Shown here: in pieces, positions 1 through 8,529 of the stretch
How positions within the stretch are numbered: position 1 is the stretch's first letter
Layout of the letters: each line of letters begins with the position of its first letter
Source: Bog-756 sp963824645
Lineage (GTDB): Bacteria > Actinomycetota > Acidimicrobiia > Acidimicrobiales > RAAP-2
Length of the DNA: 64,000 bases
Assembly (NCBI GenBank): GCA_963824645.1
Contig: CAWGQC010000001.1
Span: 1 to 64,000, forward strand
Direction: 5' to 3'
Translations under genes and position numbers: made by a program
Notes under the pieces: generated by a model
The model's database searches: none
Told to the model about the DNA's origin: nothing
Seen by the model: only the letters and a program-made list of their open reading frames with translations

Positions 1-207
<207 letters not shown>

Positions 208-504
208 GACCCCAGTCAGACCCGGAGGCCCGACCGAAATCGAAGAGCTGACTTCGAGAGTTTCCCCTCTCCGTCAACTGAATACTGGCAAAAGAACAGA
301 CATTGTCCGTTCAATGCTTTGAATTGACTGGTGATCGTGGGTTGCCCCGCGACCACCCGCACTGACTTTTGGCTATCACTATTCCGTTTTCAAGGAGCGA
401 TCGGGCACACGTCCGAAGACGTCGATGCCGGATTTTCCACATGCAGGAGCTGAGCCCCATTCTGTGAGTGCCTGAGATGCGCCCTTACGGGTCGCACACC
501 AGGA
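208..504 (-). other. rrn leader transcript with boxA-like element
   Basis: This is the transcribed spacer between the promoter and the mature 16S 5' end. Around 378-397 the complement reads GCTCCTTGAAAACGGAATAG, which resembles the boxA antitermination element (TTTGAGAAC-type) of actinobacterial rrn leaders, where NusB and NusE bind. nusB itself lies at 46022. The stretch is less GC-rich than its surroundings and holds no convincing open reading frame. RNase III processing stems are expected here but I did not resolve them. Confidence 0.6.
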
Positions 505-510
505 CTAGTC

Positions 511-539
511 ACCCTAACGCAAACCGCAGGGCCTGTCAA
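511..539 (-). promoter_or_regulatory. rrn promoter (TTGACA - 17 nt - TAGGGT)
   Basis: On the minus strand a perfect -35 hexamer TTGACA (complement of 534-539) is followed after exactly 17 nt by TAGGGT (complement of 511-516). The start of transcription should lie near 504, about 300 nt before the mature 16S. The spacing and -35 match are the best of any promoter in the window, as expected for an rRNA operon. Confidence 0.8.
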
Positions 540-580
540 TGAGAGGAGGGCCGACAACCCGAAGGCCTCCGCGGTTGGAT

Positions 581-604
581 CCGGGAGGGTTCGGCGGCTC
601 CCGG
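581..604 (-). terminator. Hairpin terminator candidate after the anti-sigma gene
   Basis: A perfect 7-bp stem CCGGGAG / CTCCCGG with a 10-nt loop starts 15 nt past the anti-sigma stop codon at 619. There is no T-tract, which is common in high-GC actinobacteria. It lies between the sigma operon and the rrn promoter at 511-539, so it could insulate the two. Confidence 0.5.
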
Positions 605-618
605 CCTGGCCCCACAGT

Positions 619-1341
619 CTAGGGGTAGCCGTCGAGCACGGTGTGGCCTTGGGCGTCCCGCACCCACACGGCGGTGACCTCTTTGGCCGGTACCGCACAC
701 GAGAGCACCACGGTCACCGGTCGCCGCCCCCCCAATGTCCGGTAGCTGCCGGCCACCCACCAGCGGCCGGATACCGCCTGCATGGAGACGGTGAGGACCT
801 GTCCTCCGGCCTGTCCTGACTCCCGTAACGTGGCCCGGGTTCCCCATTTCTGCCCGGACAACGAGATCGAGGCCTGCACCCCCGGTTGTCCGGACAGGGC
901 CACCGTCCGGGCCGGAGGCACCGGCGACCGGCTCAACAAGAAGGCCACGGCCACCACCGCCGCCGCCGCCACCGTTCCCACCGCCACCCAGCGGCGACGG
1001 TGGCCGCCACGGAGCCCGAGCGGGCCCACCGGATCCTCGGCCTTACCCTCCTCGGCCGGACCCTCCTCGGCCGGACCCTCCTCGGCCGGACCCTCCTCGG
1101 CCGGGAGAACGGCCAGGGCCAGCGTAGGACCCGGCGCCGTCCCCACCTGTTGACGGCCCACCGACCCCCTGTCCAGCCGGGTCAGAGCCTGGGCTGCCCC
1201 CCGTACCTCGAGGGCGTCGGCCCGACATGCCTCGCACCGGGCGAGGTGTTCCTCCAAACGGCGCGACTCTTCGGCGCTGACCCGGCCGATGGCGTCCATG
1301 GCCATCAGGCCGCGCCATTCGGTGCAGTCGGCGGCCGTCAC
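619..1341 (-). CDS. Zinc-finger anti-sigma factor, membrane anchored
   Basis: This 240-aa protein is the likely membrane inhibitor of the adjacent ECF sigma factor. Near the N-terminus it has the ZAS motif H-x3-C-x2-C (HLARCEAC, about residues 31-38), which binds zinc and holds the sigma factor. A linker with four AEEGP/AEEGK repeats (about residues 80-101) precedes a positively charged stretch and one membrane helix (VAVGTVAAAAVVAVAFLL). The outer domain is about 100 aa with no family I recognise. The GTG start at 1341 overlaps the sigma stop codon as GTGA, which indicates translational coupling. The stress that it senses cannot be read from the sequence. Confidence 0.82.
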   Translation of the reverse strand: MTAADCTEWRGLMAMDAIGRVSAEESRRLEEHLARCEACRADALEVRGAAQALTRLDRGSVGRQQVGTAPGPTLALAVLPAEEGPAEEGPAEEGPAEEGKAEDPVGPLGLRGGHRRRWVAVGTVAAAAVVAVAFLLSRSPVPPARTVALSGQPGVQASISLSGQKWGTRATLRESGQAGGQVLTVSMQAVSGRWWVAGSYRTLGGRRPVTVVLSCAVPAKEVTAVWVRDAQGHTVLDGYP

Positions 1342-1986
1342 TCTTCCCACCCCATCTCCTCGAGCGTCAAGCGCAGAGCCTTGAGGGCGTAGAACAACCG
1401 GCTCCGGATCGTCCCCTCGGCCACCGCCAACCGATCGGACATCTCCTTGCTGGTTCTCCCCCGGAAGTAGATCTCCACGATGACAGCACGATGGGCCTCC
1501 GACAGCTGGTCGAGAGCCTCCTCCACCTGCCACGAGGAAATAGCTTCTTCGACCTGGTCAGCCATAGCCTCCGGTACGGGGACCAGGTGCCGATCGCGGA
1601 TCTCCTGACGGTGATGGGTCCGGGACAGATCAACCAGCAGGTTGCGTTCGATCGAGTACAGCCAGGTACGGAGCGAACCTTTGGTGGCGTCGAAACGGTG
1701 ACGGGAGCGCCATGCCCGGGCAAACGTCTCCTGAACGGCATCTTCGGCCAACGAGGTGCTGCCCAGGGCCCGGCGGGCCAGAGCCGTCGAATTCGACCCG
1801 GTAGGCGACGAACGCCCGGTTGAGCCCCTGCTCGTCGGCCACGGCGGGAACGGTGTCGGGGACGGCCGACTCCGGCCCCTCGCCGTCCGAGGTCGTTCCA
1901 CCCACCGGGCTCATGGCTGTGCCGCCGTCGGCGAGGCGACGAGGACCGTGACGGGCGAAGGTGGTGGGATCAGTGACGGTAGCCAC
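1338..1986 (-). CDS. ECF-family RNA polymerase sigma factor with apparent +1 frameshift
   Basis: Sigma region 2 (SLAEDAVQETFARAWR) and region 4 (SDRLAVAEGTIRSRLFYALK) identify a group 4 (ECF) sigma factor. Region 2 starts in another frame: the upstream frame reads EQGLNRAFVAYRVEFD and stops matching at about 1785, where the downstream frame takes over with ALARRALGSTSLAED. Removing one base at 1784-1785 joins them into a normal sigma of about 190-215 aa. GTG at 1986 and ATG at 1914 are both possible starts. Within the downstream frame alone, the protein would begin with an unrelated arginine- and proline-rich leader. The gene is coupled to its anti-sigma partner. A sequence error and a genuine mutation are both open. 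Confidence 0.75.
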
Positions 1987-2301
1987 CGGATAGGGAGGCG
2001 GACGCGGTGAACGCCGGCCCGGTGCTGGGAAAGGCGGTTGCCTCCGTCACGACCTGGCTCCTTGTGTGCCGCCTCGTGCCGGCCGGAGGCCGAACCGTCG
2101 ATGCCCGGCGGCCACCCCCACCCGTGAGTCTGTCTTGTACACCACCGGTTCGATTCCCTTCCGACGTCGCCCTCCACCCGGGAGAGTGACGCCTGTGCCG
2201 TGGCTGGAGTTGGTCCCCCGCAGCCCCCATCGGTCAGTCCGGTCCTTCCTCTCGCCCTGTCCTACGACCGGAAGGAGGGATTTGTTCACTACCGGGTGCG
2301 C
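1987..2301. other. Intergenic region upstream of the ECF sigma gene
   Basis: This 315-bp stretch lies between the end of dipZ and the start of the sigma gene, both on the minus strand, so it should hold the dipZ 3' end and the sigma promoter. I see a weak inverted repeat just past dipZ (TCCTTCC / GGAAGGA, loop about 21 nt). A possible leader peptide of 26 codons begins at a GTG near 2047, preceded by AAGGAG. I cannot identify a promoter with confidence, and no supported gene is present. Confidence 0.3.
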
Positions 2302-4176
2302 CTATCCAAAGGTGAAGTCGTAGGCCTGCACTCCGGGTGGCACCGACAGCGAGAGCAGGGACTGTTGGTAGGGGCCGGGACCCGCCAGTTGATAAAGCCG
2401 CGGTACCCCACCCACCTTGACCGTCTTGGTGGGGATCCCGTTGACCGAAACCTGGAGGGATCCGGTGCCTCCGAGTACCAGGTAGACATCCTTGGCCCCG
2501 AAGTGGAGCAGGAGTTTCGCCCCCGAACCGGCGGTCGAGCTCTGGCTGCCGATCAGCCAATGGCCGCCGTAGGCCAACTCGTCCTGGGGAACCGTGGCCG
2601 GTGCCTGATAGTTGGCCATCTCGTCATCCTCCACCGTCTGGCCGTCCAGATTCTGCAAGCGCTGGTAGCCCAGGTAGGACTCCGGGGTGGTCTGATCGGT
2701 GGGGGTCAGGTCGGGTACGTCGGTAGGCGGAGGGAGAACCGCCTTGGGGTTGGCCTCTTTGATCAGCTGCCGGATCAGGGTTTCGGTCTGGCTGTACAGA
2801 CCCTCACCGAAGTCCACGTGCCGTACGTGTCCGGTGGCGTCGATCAGGTACTCGGCCGGCCAGTACTCGTTCTCATAGGCGTCCCAGGTCCCGTAGTTGT
2901 CGTCGATGGCAATGGGGTAGTCCACCCCGAGCTGATGGGCGGCGGCGGCCACGTTGGAGGGAACGTGCTCGAAGGGGAACTCCGGCGTGTGCACGCCGAC
3001 CACGGTGAGCCCGTCGGCCGCGTAGGCCCGGTTCCAGGCCTCCACATGGGGAAGTGATCGTTGGCAATTAATGCACGAGTACGTCCAGAAGTCGACCAGT
3101 ACCACCCGTCCCTTCAGGCCGGCGATGGAAAGGGGCCGGCCCCCGGGGGTGTTCAACCATTTGGTGATGGACCGGAAGGCGGGGGCCACGCCACACTCCT
3201 GCAGGGTGGGACTGCCTTCGTTGCAGGAGCTCAGCGATCCGTCGGTGTTGTTACCGGTCAGATCGGACAGGGCATGCCGGGCGGACGGGTTGCCCTCGAT
3301 GTGGTTCTGCAGGGCATCGGTGTATCCCGGCACGGCACGCTGGAGGCCGTCGGTGAGATTGAAGGCCAGCACCAGGGCTGTCGCCACCAGGACCGCGCCC
3401 ACCACCCGCCGGATTGTCGCGGCCCGTGTCCGGATGCCCGCCATGTGACCGGTCAGGCGTTGCCCGAGCAGGGCGAAGACCAGCAACGGAACGGCGGCAC
3501 CCACGGCGAAGGCGGCGGTGAGAACGAAGGCGCTCAGACCGAAATGGTGGGTCGCACCCACCACCGTGATGGCGGCCAGCACCGGCCCGGCGCAGGGGAC
3601 GAAGACCAGGCCCAGGCTCAGACCCAGGACCAGGCCCCCTCCTTGGGCATGGGCACTGCCCCGACTGACACGGGCGAAGGGGATCTCGAGGAGATCGCCG
3701 AGGGTGGGGAAGAACAGTCCGAGGCCGACCACGCCCAAAATGACCAGGCCGATCCACCGCAGTGCGTCCTGGGGAAGTCCCAGGGTGCTCAACAGCCAGG
3801 ACCCGATGAGGGTGAAGACGGTGAAGCTGACCACCAATCCGCCGACCACGGCGTAGGGACGCCGCCGGCGCTGGCGATCGGCCCGCTGGGCCGCCACTGC
3901 CGACTGACCCGACAGTGGGCCCTCGGTGCTGCCGTGTCCCGGGCCGCCCGACTCCGGATCGATCGGGAGGGTGCCCACCGGCCCCGGGGGCGATCCGGAG
4001 GAGGCGGCGCCGATCAGCTCGGGGTGGGCGGTAGCTCGGGTGGGCGGGATCGTCTCCTCCGGCAATCCACTGGCCGCCCCGGCGGCGAAGATCACCGGAA
4101 GGACCGGGAGGATGCAGGGTGAGATGCCCGTGACCAGCCCACCGAGGAACCCGATCAGGATGAGCTCGATCACCAC
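2302..4176 (-). CDS. dipZ: DipZ: CcdA-type membrane reductase fused to a thioredoxin-like domain
   Basis: This 624-aa membrane protein passes electrons across the membrane to extracytoplasmic thiols and is linked to cytochrome c maturation and thiol homeostasis. The N-terminal CcdA-like part has about six to eight helices and paired cysteines in GISPCILP (about residue 21) and VPCAGP (about 195). The C-terminal part is a periplasmic thioredoxin fold with CINC at about 368-371, followed by a carbohydrate-binding-module-like domain ending VQAYDFTFG. Order and length match mycobacterial DipZ closely. Three GTG codons stand in a row at the start, and GTG 4176 is 6 nt from a GGGAG site. A proline- and glycine-rich insert of about 70 residues (34-104) separates the first two helices. 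Confidence 0.9.
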   Translation of the reverse strand: MVIELILIGFLGGLVTGISPCILPVLPVIFAAGAASGLPEETIPPTRATAHPELIGAASSGSPPGPVGTLPIDPESGGPGHGSTEGPLSGQSAVAAQRADRQRRRRPYAVVGGLVVSFTVFTLIGSWLLSTLGLPQDALRWIGLVILGVVGLGLFFPTLGDLLEIPFARVSRGSAHAQGGGLVLGLSLGLVFVPCAGPVLAAITVVGATHHFGLSAFVLTAAFAVGAAVPLLVFALLGQRLTGHMAGIRTRAATIRRVVGAVLVATALVLAFNLTDGLQRAVPGYTDALQNHIEGNPSARHALSDLTGNNTDGSLSSCNEGSPTLQECGVAPAFRSITKWLNTPGGRPLSIAGLKGRVVLVDFWTYSCINCQRSLPHVEAWNRAYAADGLTVVGVHTPEFPFEHVPSNVAAAAHQLGVDYPIAIDDNYGTWDAYENEYWPAEYLIDATGHVRHVDFGEGLYSQTETLIRQLIKEANPKAVLPPPTDVPDLTPTDQTTPESYLGYQRLQNLDGQTVEDDEMANYQAPATVPQDELAYGGHWLIGSQSSTAGSGAKLLLHFGAKDVYLVLGGTGSLQVSVNGIPTKTVKVGGVPRLYQLAGPGPYQQSLLSLSVPPGVQAYDFTFG

Positions 4177-4218
4177 CACAGTCTCCCATGGGCCCTCGCC
4201 CGGTCGATGTCGGCCCGG

Positions 4219-4258
4219 CCCTCCGATCGGAGGGTGCCGGGGCGCCCACTGGCGCCCC
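4219..4258 (-). terminator. Two tandem hairpins between argH and dipZ
   Basis: Positions 4239-4258 form a perfect 8-bp stem GGGGCGCC / GGCGCCCC with a 4-nt loop. Positions 4219-4234 are a 16-bp perfect palindrome, CCCTCCGATCGGAGGG. Both lie about 110-150 nt past the argH stop and 40 nt before the dipZ start, so they most likely end arg-operon transcription. No T-tract follows. Confidence 0.6.
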
Positions 4259-4365
4259 TCGATCTCATGATCCGACCGAAAGCACCAGCAGCACGCCTGT
4301 GCCGTCCTCTCCACCGGGGACCGCGTTACACAGGCCCACCGGCTGGCTCCGCCCTGCCGGCCGGA

Positions 4366-5763
4366 TCAGCCCTCGATGCCGGTGTCGACGCCCGTCCGGT
4401 TCCGGTCCGACTCCAGCCGGTGGACGAACCTCTCGAGCTGCACGGTGACGGCCAAGGGACCGGCACTCCCCGGTGTGGTCCTCCGGGTGACGGCCACACC
4501 CGGCTCGAGGAGAGCGACCGCATCGATGCCCAGGGCCGGGTGGGCCTCCACCAGCTCGGCCAGGGGGACATGGCGTTCGAGTGAGTCCCGCACCAGGCCA
4601 CCCACCACCTCGTGGGCCTGTCGGAAGGGCATGCCCCGCTGGACCAGCCATTCGGCCAGGTCGACGGCGGCGATCAAGGACTGGTCCGCCGCCTGCTGCA
4701 TGCGCTCGACCTCGAAGCGCACCGTGGCCATCAGCCCGGTGAGGGCGGCCAGACCGAGGTGGGTCTGGGACACCGAGTCGAACAGCGGTTCCTTGTCCTC
4801 CTGGAGGTCGCGGTTGTAGGCCAGTGGCAGACCCTTCAAGGTGGCCAGCAGCCCGGTCAGGTTGCCGATGAGCCTCCCCGTCTTGCCCCGGGCCAGCTCG
4901 GCCACATCGGGGTTCTTCTTCTGCGGCAGCATCGAGGAACCGGTGGCGTAGGCGTCGTCGAGGACGGCGAACCCGAACTCGTCGGTCGACCACAGCACGA
5001 TCTCTTCGCCGATGCGCGACAGGTGGACACCGAGGAGAGCCAGATCGAAGAGGGCTTCGGCCACAAAATCCCGGTCGGACACGGCGTCGAGCGAGTTCTC
5101 GAATCGGGATCGGAATCCGAGCTCCTCGGCCACCCCGTCGGGGTCCAACTCCAGAGACGATCCGGCCAAGGCCCCCGCCCCGAGGGGGGACACATCGAGC
5201 CGGCCGACGGTGTCCAACAGGCGGTCGACGTCACACGACAGGGCCCATCCGTGGGCCAGAAGGTGATGGGCCAGAAGGACCGGCTGCGCCCGCTGCAGGT
5301 GGGTGTAACCCGGCAGGTAGCTGTCGCCCACCTCTTTGGCCCTCATCAGCAGGCACTCCTGGAGGGCGATGACCTCGGAAGCCACCATGCGGAGTTGGCG
5401 TTTGGTGTACAGCCGCAGGTCGGTGGCGATCTGGTCGTTGCGACTCCGGCCGGTGTGCAGTTTGGCGCCCAGATCACCGGCGATCTCGGTGACCCGTCGT
5501 TCGACGGCGGTGTGGATGTCCTCGTCACCGGGAGCGAAGATGAACTCTCCCGAATCGAGTTCCTCCTCGACTTTTCCCAGCGCGTCGAGCAGCCGGTCCA
5601 CCTCGTCGGCATCGAGCAGACCGACCCGACCCAGGCCCCGCACATGGGCGCGCGAACCGGCCAGGTCGTCAGAGGCCAGGGCGCGGTCATAGTGCAGACT
5701 GGACGAGTACTCCATGACGGCGTCGGCCATCCCGGTGGCGAACCGGCCGTGCCACAGGGTCAT
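4366..5763 (-). CDS. argH: Argininosuccinate lyase
   Basis: It catalyses the last step of arginine synthesis, splitting argininosuccinate to arginine and fumarate in the cytoplasm. The 465-aa length is normal. The fumarase/aspartase signature GSSMLPQKKNPD lies about residue 275, with HTGRSRNDQ and GYTHLQRAQP as further active-site blocks. The ATG at 5763 overlaps the argG stop as ATGA, so the gene is translationally coupled and is the last gene of the arg operon. Tandem hairpins follow at 4219-4258. Confidence 0.97.
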   Translation of the reverse strand: MTLWHGRFATGMADAVMEYSSSLHYDRALASDDLAGSRAHVRGLGRVGLLDADEVDRLLDALGKVEEELDSGEFIFAPGDEDIHTAVERRVTEIAGDLGAKLHTGRSRNDQIATDLRLYTKRQLRMVASEVIALQECLLMRAKEVGDSYLPGYTHLQRAQPVLLAHHLLAHGWALSCDVDRLLDTVGRLDVSPLGAGALAGSSLELDPDGVAEELGFRSRFENSLDAVSDRDFVAEALFDLALLGVHLSRIGEEIVLWSTDEFGFAVLDDAYATGSSMLPQKKNPDVAELARGKTGRLIGNLTGLLATLKGLPLAYNRDLQEDKEPLFDSVSQTHLGLAALTGLMATVRFEVERMQQAADQSLIAAVDLAEWLVQRGMPFRQAHEVVGGLVRDSLERHVPLAELVEAHPALGIDAVALLEPGVAVTRRTTPGSAGPLAVTVQLERFVHRLESDRNRTGVDTGIEG

Positions 5764-6989
5764 CGGGATGGATCAGCCGGATTGGCGGGATGGTCCTGCT
5801 GGACGGCCGCCCAGGTGGTGATGCCCAGCCCCCAGAGCTTCACGAAGCCCTCGGCGTCCTGGTGCCGGAAGGTGTCGGTGCCGTCGTAGGTGGCCAGGCC
5901 GTGATCGTAGAGACTGACCGGGCTTCGCCGCCCCACCACCCAGCACCGCCCGGTGTCGAGGGCCAGCCGGACCTCGCCGGTCACGTGGCGTTGCGATTCG
6001 GCGAAGAAGGCGTCGAGGGCTCCTTTGAGGGGTGAGAACCAGAGGCCGTCGTAGACCAGCTCCGACCACCGGGGCTCGAGTCGGGCCTTCTCGTGATGGA
6101 GGTCGCGCTCGAGAGTCAGGTCCTCGAGATCGGCATGGGCCAGAAGAAGGGCGAGGGCACCGGGGCATTCATATGTCTCGCGGCTCTTGATCCCCACCCG
6201 GCGGTTCTCGACCATGTCGAGCCGGCCGAATCCGTAGGAACCGACGATCCGGTTCATTTCGGCGATCAGCGGTTCGGGGCTGAGGGTGTTGCCGTCGACC
6301 GACACCGGCACCCCTGATTCGAAGCCCACGATCAGCTCTGTCGGCGCGGTGGCCGTCTGTCGGGTCATCGTGTAGACGTCGGCCGGAGGTTCGTTCCAGG
6401 GATCTTCGATCACGCCGCACTCGATGGCCCGGCCCCACAGGTTCTCGTCGATCGAGTACAACTTTTCCTCGGTGACGGTGAGCGGAATGTCCCATTTGGC
6501 CGCGTAGGCCACGCACTCCTCCCGCGACAGTCCCCACAGGCGGGCCGGAGCGATCACCTCGAGATCGGGGGCTAGGGCCCGCGTTCCCACCTCGAAACGG
6601 ACCTGGTCATTCCCTTTTCCGGTGCACCCATGGGCTACCGCGGCGGCGCCGTGGCGGCGCGCCTCTTGGACCAGATGCTTGACGATCACCGGTCGGGAGA
6701 TGGCCGACACCAGGGGGTACTTGCCCTCGTAACGAGCATTGGCCATGAGGGCGGGAACGCAGAAGTCCTCAGCCATCTCGGCCCGGGCATCGACCACGGT
6801 GGCCTCGACGGCACCGGCGGCCAGGGCCCGGTTCCTGATGGCATCCCAGTCCTCGCCGTCGGCCTCGGCCGCCTGGCCCACGTCGACGGCCACGGCGATG
6901 ACCTCCACGCCCTTGTTCTCCTGCAGCCAGCGGACGGCCACCGAAGTGTCCAGACCACCGCTGTAGGCCAAAACCACTCGTTGACTCAC
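5760..6989 (-). CDS. argG: Argininosuccinate synthase
   Basis: This 409-aa enzyme joins citrulline and aspartate with ATP to form argininosuccinate, the penultimate arginine step. The N-terminal ATP pyrophosphatase loop AYSGGLDTSVA is at residues 8-18. Later blocks include AHGCTGKGNDQVRFE and SRETYECPG. The start is GTG at 6989, with an AGGAGG site 6 nt upstream; upstream in-frame sequence has no similarity to the family. It begins 2 nt after argR and overlaps argH by 4 nt. Confidence 0.97.
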   Translation of the reverse strand: MSQRVVLAYSGGLDTSVAVRWLQENKGVEVIAVAVDVGQAAEADGEDWDAIRNRALAAGAVEATVVDARAEMAEDFCVPALMANARYEGKYPLVSAISRPVIVKHLVQEARRHGAAAVAHGCTGKGNDQVRFEVGTRALAPDLEVIAPARLWGLSREECVAYAAKWDIPLTVTEEKLYSIDENLWGRAIECGVIEDPWNEPPADVYTMTRQTATAPTELIVGFESGVPVSVDGNTLSPEPLIAEMNRIVGSYGFGRLDMVENRRVGIKSRETYECPGALALLLAHADLEDLTLERDLHHEKARLEPRWSELVYDGLWFSPLKGALDAFFAESQRHVTGEVRLALDTGRCWVVGRRSPVSLYDHGLATYDGTDTFRHQDAEGFVKLWGLGITTWAAVQQDHPANPADPSR

Positions 6990-6991
6990 TG

Positions 6992-7540
6992 TCAGCCTCC
7001 TGTGCGGGACGGTCTTGTGTTGCCTGCTCGGTCCGGCGCCGCTGGGGGACGCAGCCGGGGTCCGGTCGACCAACCCGGATCCAGGCCGGCCACGGCGGCC
7101 AGCTTGTCCGCCACGGCGGCGCCCCCGAGCGACTCTGAGGCCACCACCAGAACGGTGTCGTCGCCGGCCACGGTGCCGATCACGCCCGGAAATCCACTGC
7201 GATCGAGAGCCGAGCCTACGACATGGGCCGATCCGGGCGGGGTGCGCAACACCACCAGATTGCCGGAGTAATCGGCCTCCACCACCCACTCGCCCAGGAC
7301 CCGCCGGAGGTGGTCCTCGGGAGCTATCTGATGGGAGGGCAGCTCGGGCAGGGCGTAAGCAGTGTCCCCTCCGGGCAGCCGGACCTTGACCGCGCCCAGC
7401 TCCTCGAGGTCGCGGGACACCGTGGTCTGAGTGGCCTCGACCCCCTCGGCGGCCAGGAGCTCGACCAGGTGGGACTGGCTACCCACGGCCTTGGTCTCCA
7501 GTAATTTGGTGATCCGGTGCTGTCGTTGCTGTTTGGTCAC
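6992..7540 (-). CDS. argR: Arginine repressor ArgR
   Basis: ArgR is a hexameric, arginine-binding DNA-binding protein that represses arginine biosynthesis. The N-terminal winged helix includes TQTTVSRDLEELGAVKV (residues 37-53). The C-terminal arginine-binding and oligomerisation half ends in SGFPGVIGTVAGDDTVLVV. The protein is 182 aa against about 150-170 in typical relatives, with a proline/arginine-rich tail of about 30 residues. The ATG at 7540 overlaps the argF stop by 4 nt. Its position inside the operon implies autoregulation through the ARG-box-like palindrome at 12976-12999. Confidence 0.95.
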   Translation of the reverse strand: MTKQQRQHRITKLLETKAVGSQSHLVELLAAEGVEATQTTVSRDLEELGAVKVRLPGGDTAYALPELPSHQIAPEDHLRRVLGEWVVEADYSGNLVVLRTPPGSAHVVGSALDRSGFPGVIGTVAGDDTVLVVASESLGGAAVADKLAAVAGLDPGWSTGPRLRPPAAPDRAGNTRPSRTGG

Positions 7541-8529
7541 GGCCCGTTCTCCCCCCCCGATCCGTCCCGCAGCCAGGACAGCAGACCCCGCATGGCGTGC
7601 AGGCGGTTGGCCGCTTGCGGCCAGACCACACTGTGCGGCCCGTCCACCACCCCGGCGCTGATCTCCTCGCCCCGATGGGCGGGGAGACAGTGGAGGACCA
7701 CGGCGTGACCGGCGGCACCGGACATCAGCTCCTCGTCCACCGTGTAGCCGGCAAAGGCCTGCCTCCGACGTGCGGCCTCAGCCTCTTGTCCCATCGACGT
7801 CCACACGTCGGTGTAGACGGCGTCCACCCCGGCCACCGCCTCGGCCGGATCGATCGTGACCAGGAGCGAACCCCCCAGGTCCTCAATGGCAGCCACGTCC
7901 TCGGCGGAGGGACCGAACCCGGGCGGCGAGGCCACCCGGGTGGGCATCTGGCACAGCGCCGCCGCCTTGGCCAACGACCGCCACACGTTGTTGGCGTCCC
8001 CTACGTAGGCCAACGTGCGGTCGGGAAGGGACTGCGGCCCGAAGATGTCCCGCAAGGTGAGGATGTCGGCCAGGGCCTGACAGGGATGGGCCCGGTCGGA
8101 GAGGAGGTTGACGACGGGAACCGGTACCCCGGCGCGGTCGAGTGCCCCGGCCATGGCGACCAAGGACGAGTGGTCCATCACCCGGGCACAGAGAACGTCG
8201 TGGTAGCAGGCCAAAGTACGGGCCACATCGGCCGGCGACTCCCGCACCCCGAGCCCGACTTCGGAGCCCTGGATGTAGACGGGGTGACCCCCCAGGGCGA
8301 CCACGGCCATCTCCGTGCTGTTGCGAGTGCGGTTGGAAGCCTTCTCGAACAACAGGGCCACGCCGCGACCGGCCAGGACCGGGGGGAGCCCGGCCGGATC
8401 CAGCGCCGCCCGCTCGAGCACGGCGGCCAGGCCGTCGGGACCGAGGTCGTCGACGTCGAAGAGGTGACGGGTCGGGCCTCTCCCCCTGATAGCCCCCGCC
8501 TCACCGGTGCCGCCCAGTTCATCGGCCAT
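7537..8529 (-). CDS. argF: Ornithine carbamoyltransferase
   Basis: It transfers the carbamoyl group from carbamoyl phosphate to ornithine, giving citrulline. The 330-aa protein has the phosphate-binding loop as SNRTR (about residues 65-69), where many homologues have STRTR. It also has SDRAHPCQALAD for carbamoyl phosphate and HCLPAHRGEE for ornithine. The SNRTR-N-STEM form is known in a subgroup of bacterial enzymes and should not impair function. It overlaps argD by 11 nt and argR by 4 nt. Its substrate comes from CarAB at 38629-43064. Confidence 0.96.
   Translation of the reverse strand: MADELGGTGEAGAIRGRGPTRHLFDVDDLGPDGLAAVLERAALDPAGLPPVLAGRGVALLFEKASNRTRNSTEMAVVALGGHPVYIQGSEVGLGVRESPADVARTLACYHDVLCARVMDHSSLVAMAGALDRAGVPVPVVNLLSDRAHPCQALADILTLRDIFGPQSLPDRTLAYVGDANNVWRSLAKAAALCQMPTRVASPPGFGPSAEDVAAIEDLGGSLLVTIDPAEAVAGVDAVYTDVWTSMGQEAEAARRRQAFAGYTVDEELMSGAAGHAVVLHCLPAHRGEEISAGVVDGPHSVVWPQAANRLHAMRGLLSWLRDGSGGENGP

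Noticed and set aside
2130..2175. tRNA-like T-arm text GGTTCGATTCC followed by GTCGCCCTCCA
   Set aside because: The T-stem pairs only two or three of five bases, no D-arm or anticodon arm can be drawn upstream, no TCA anticodon for selenocysteine is present, and a tmRNA body does not fit the adjacent sigma gene.
7840..8000. A possible defect in ornithine carbamoyltransferase because of SNRTR instead of STRTR
   Set aside because: The SNRTR-NSTEM version occurs in a normal enzyme subgroup, and all other active-site motifs are intact.
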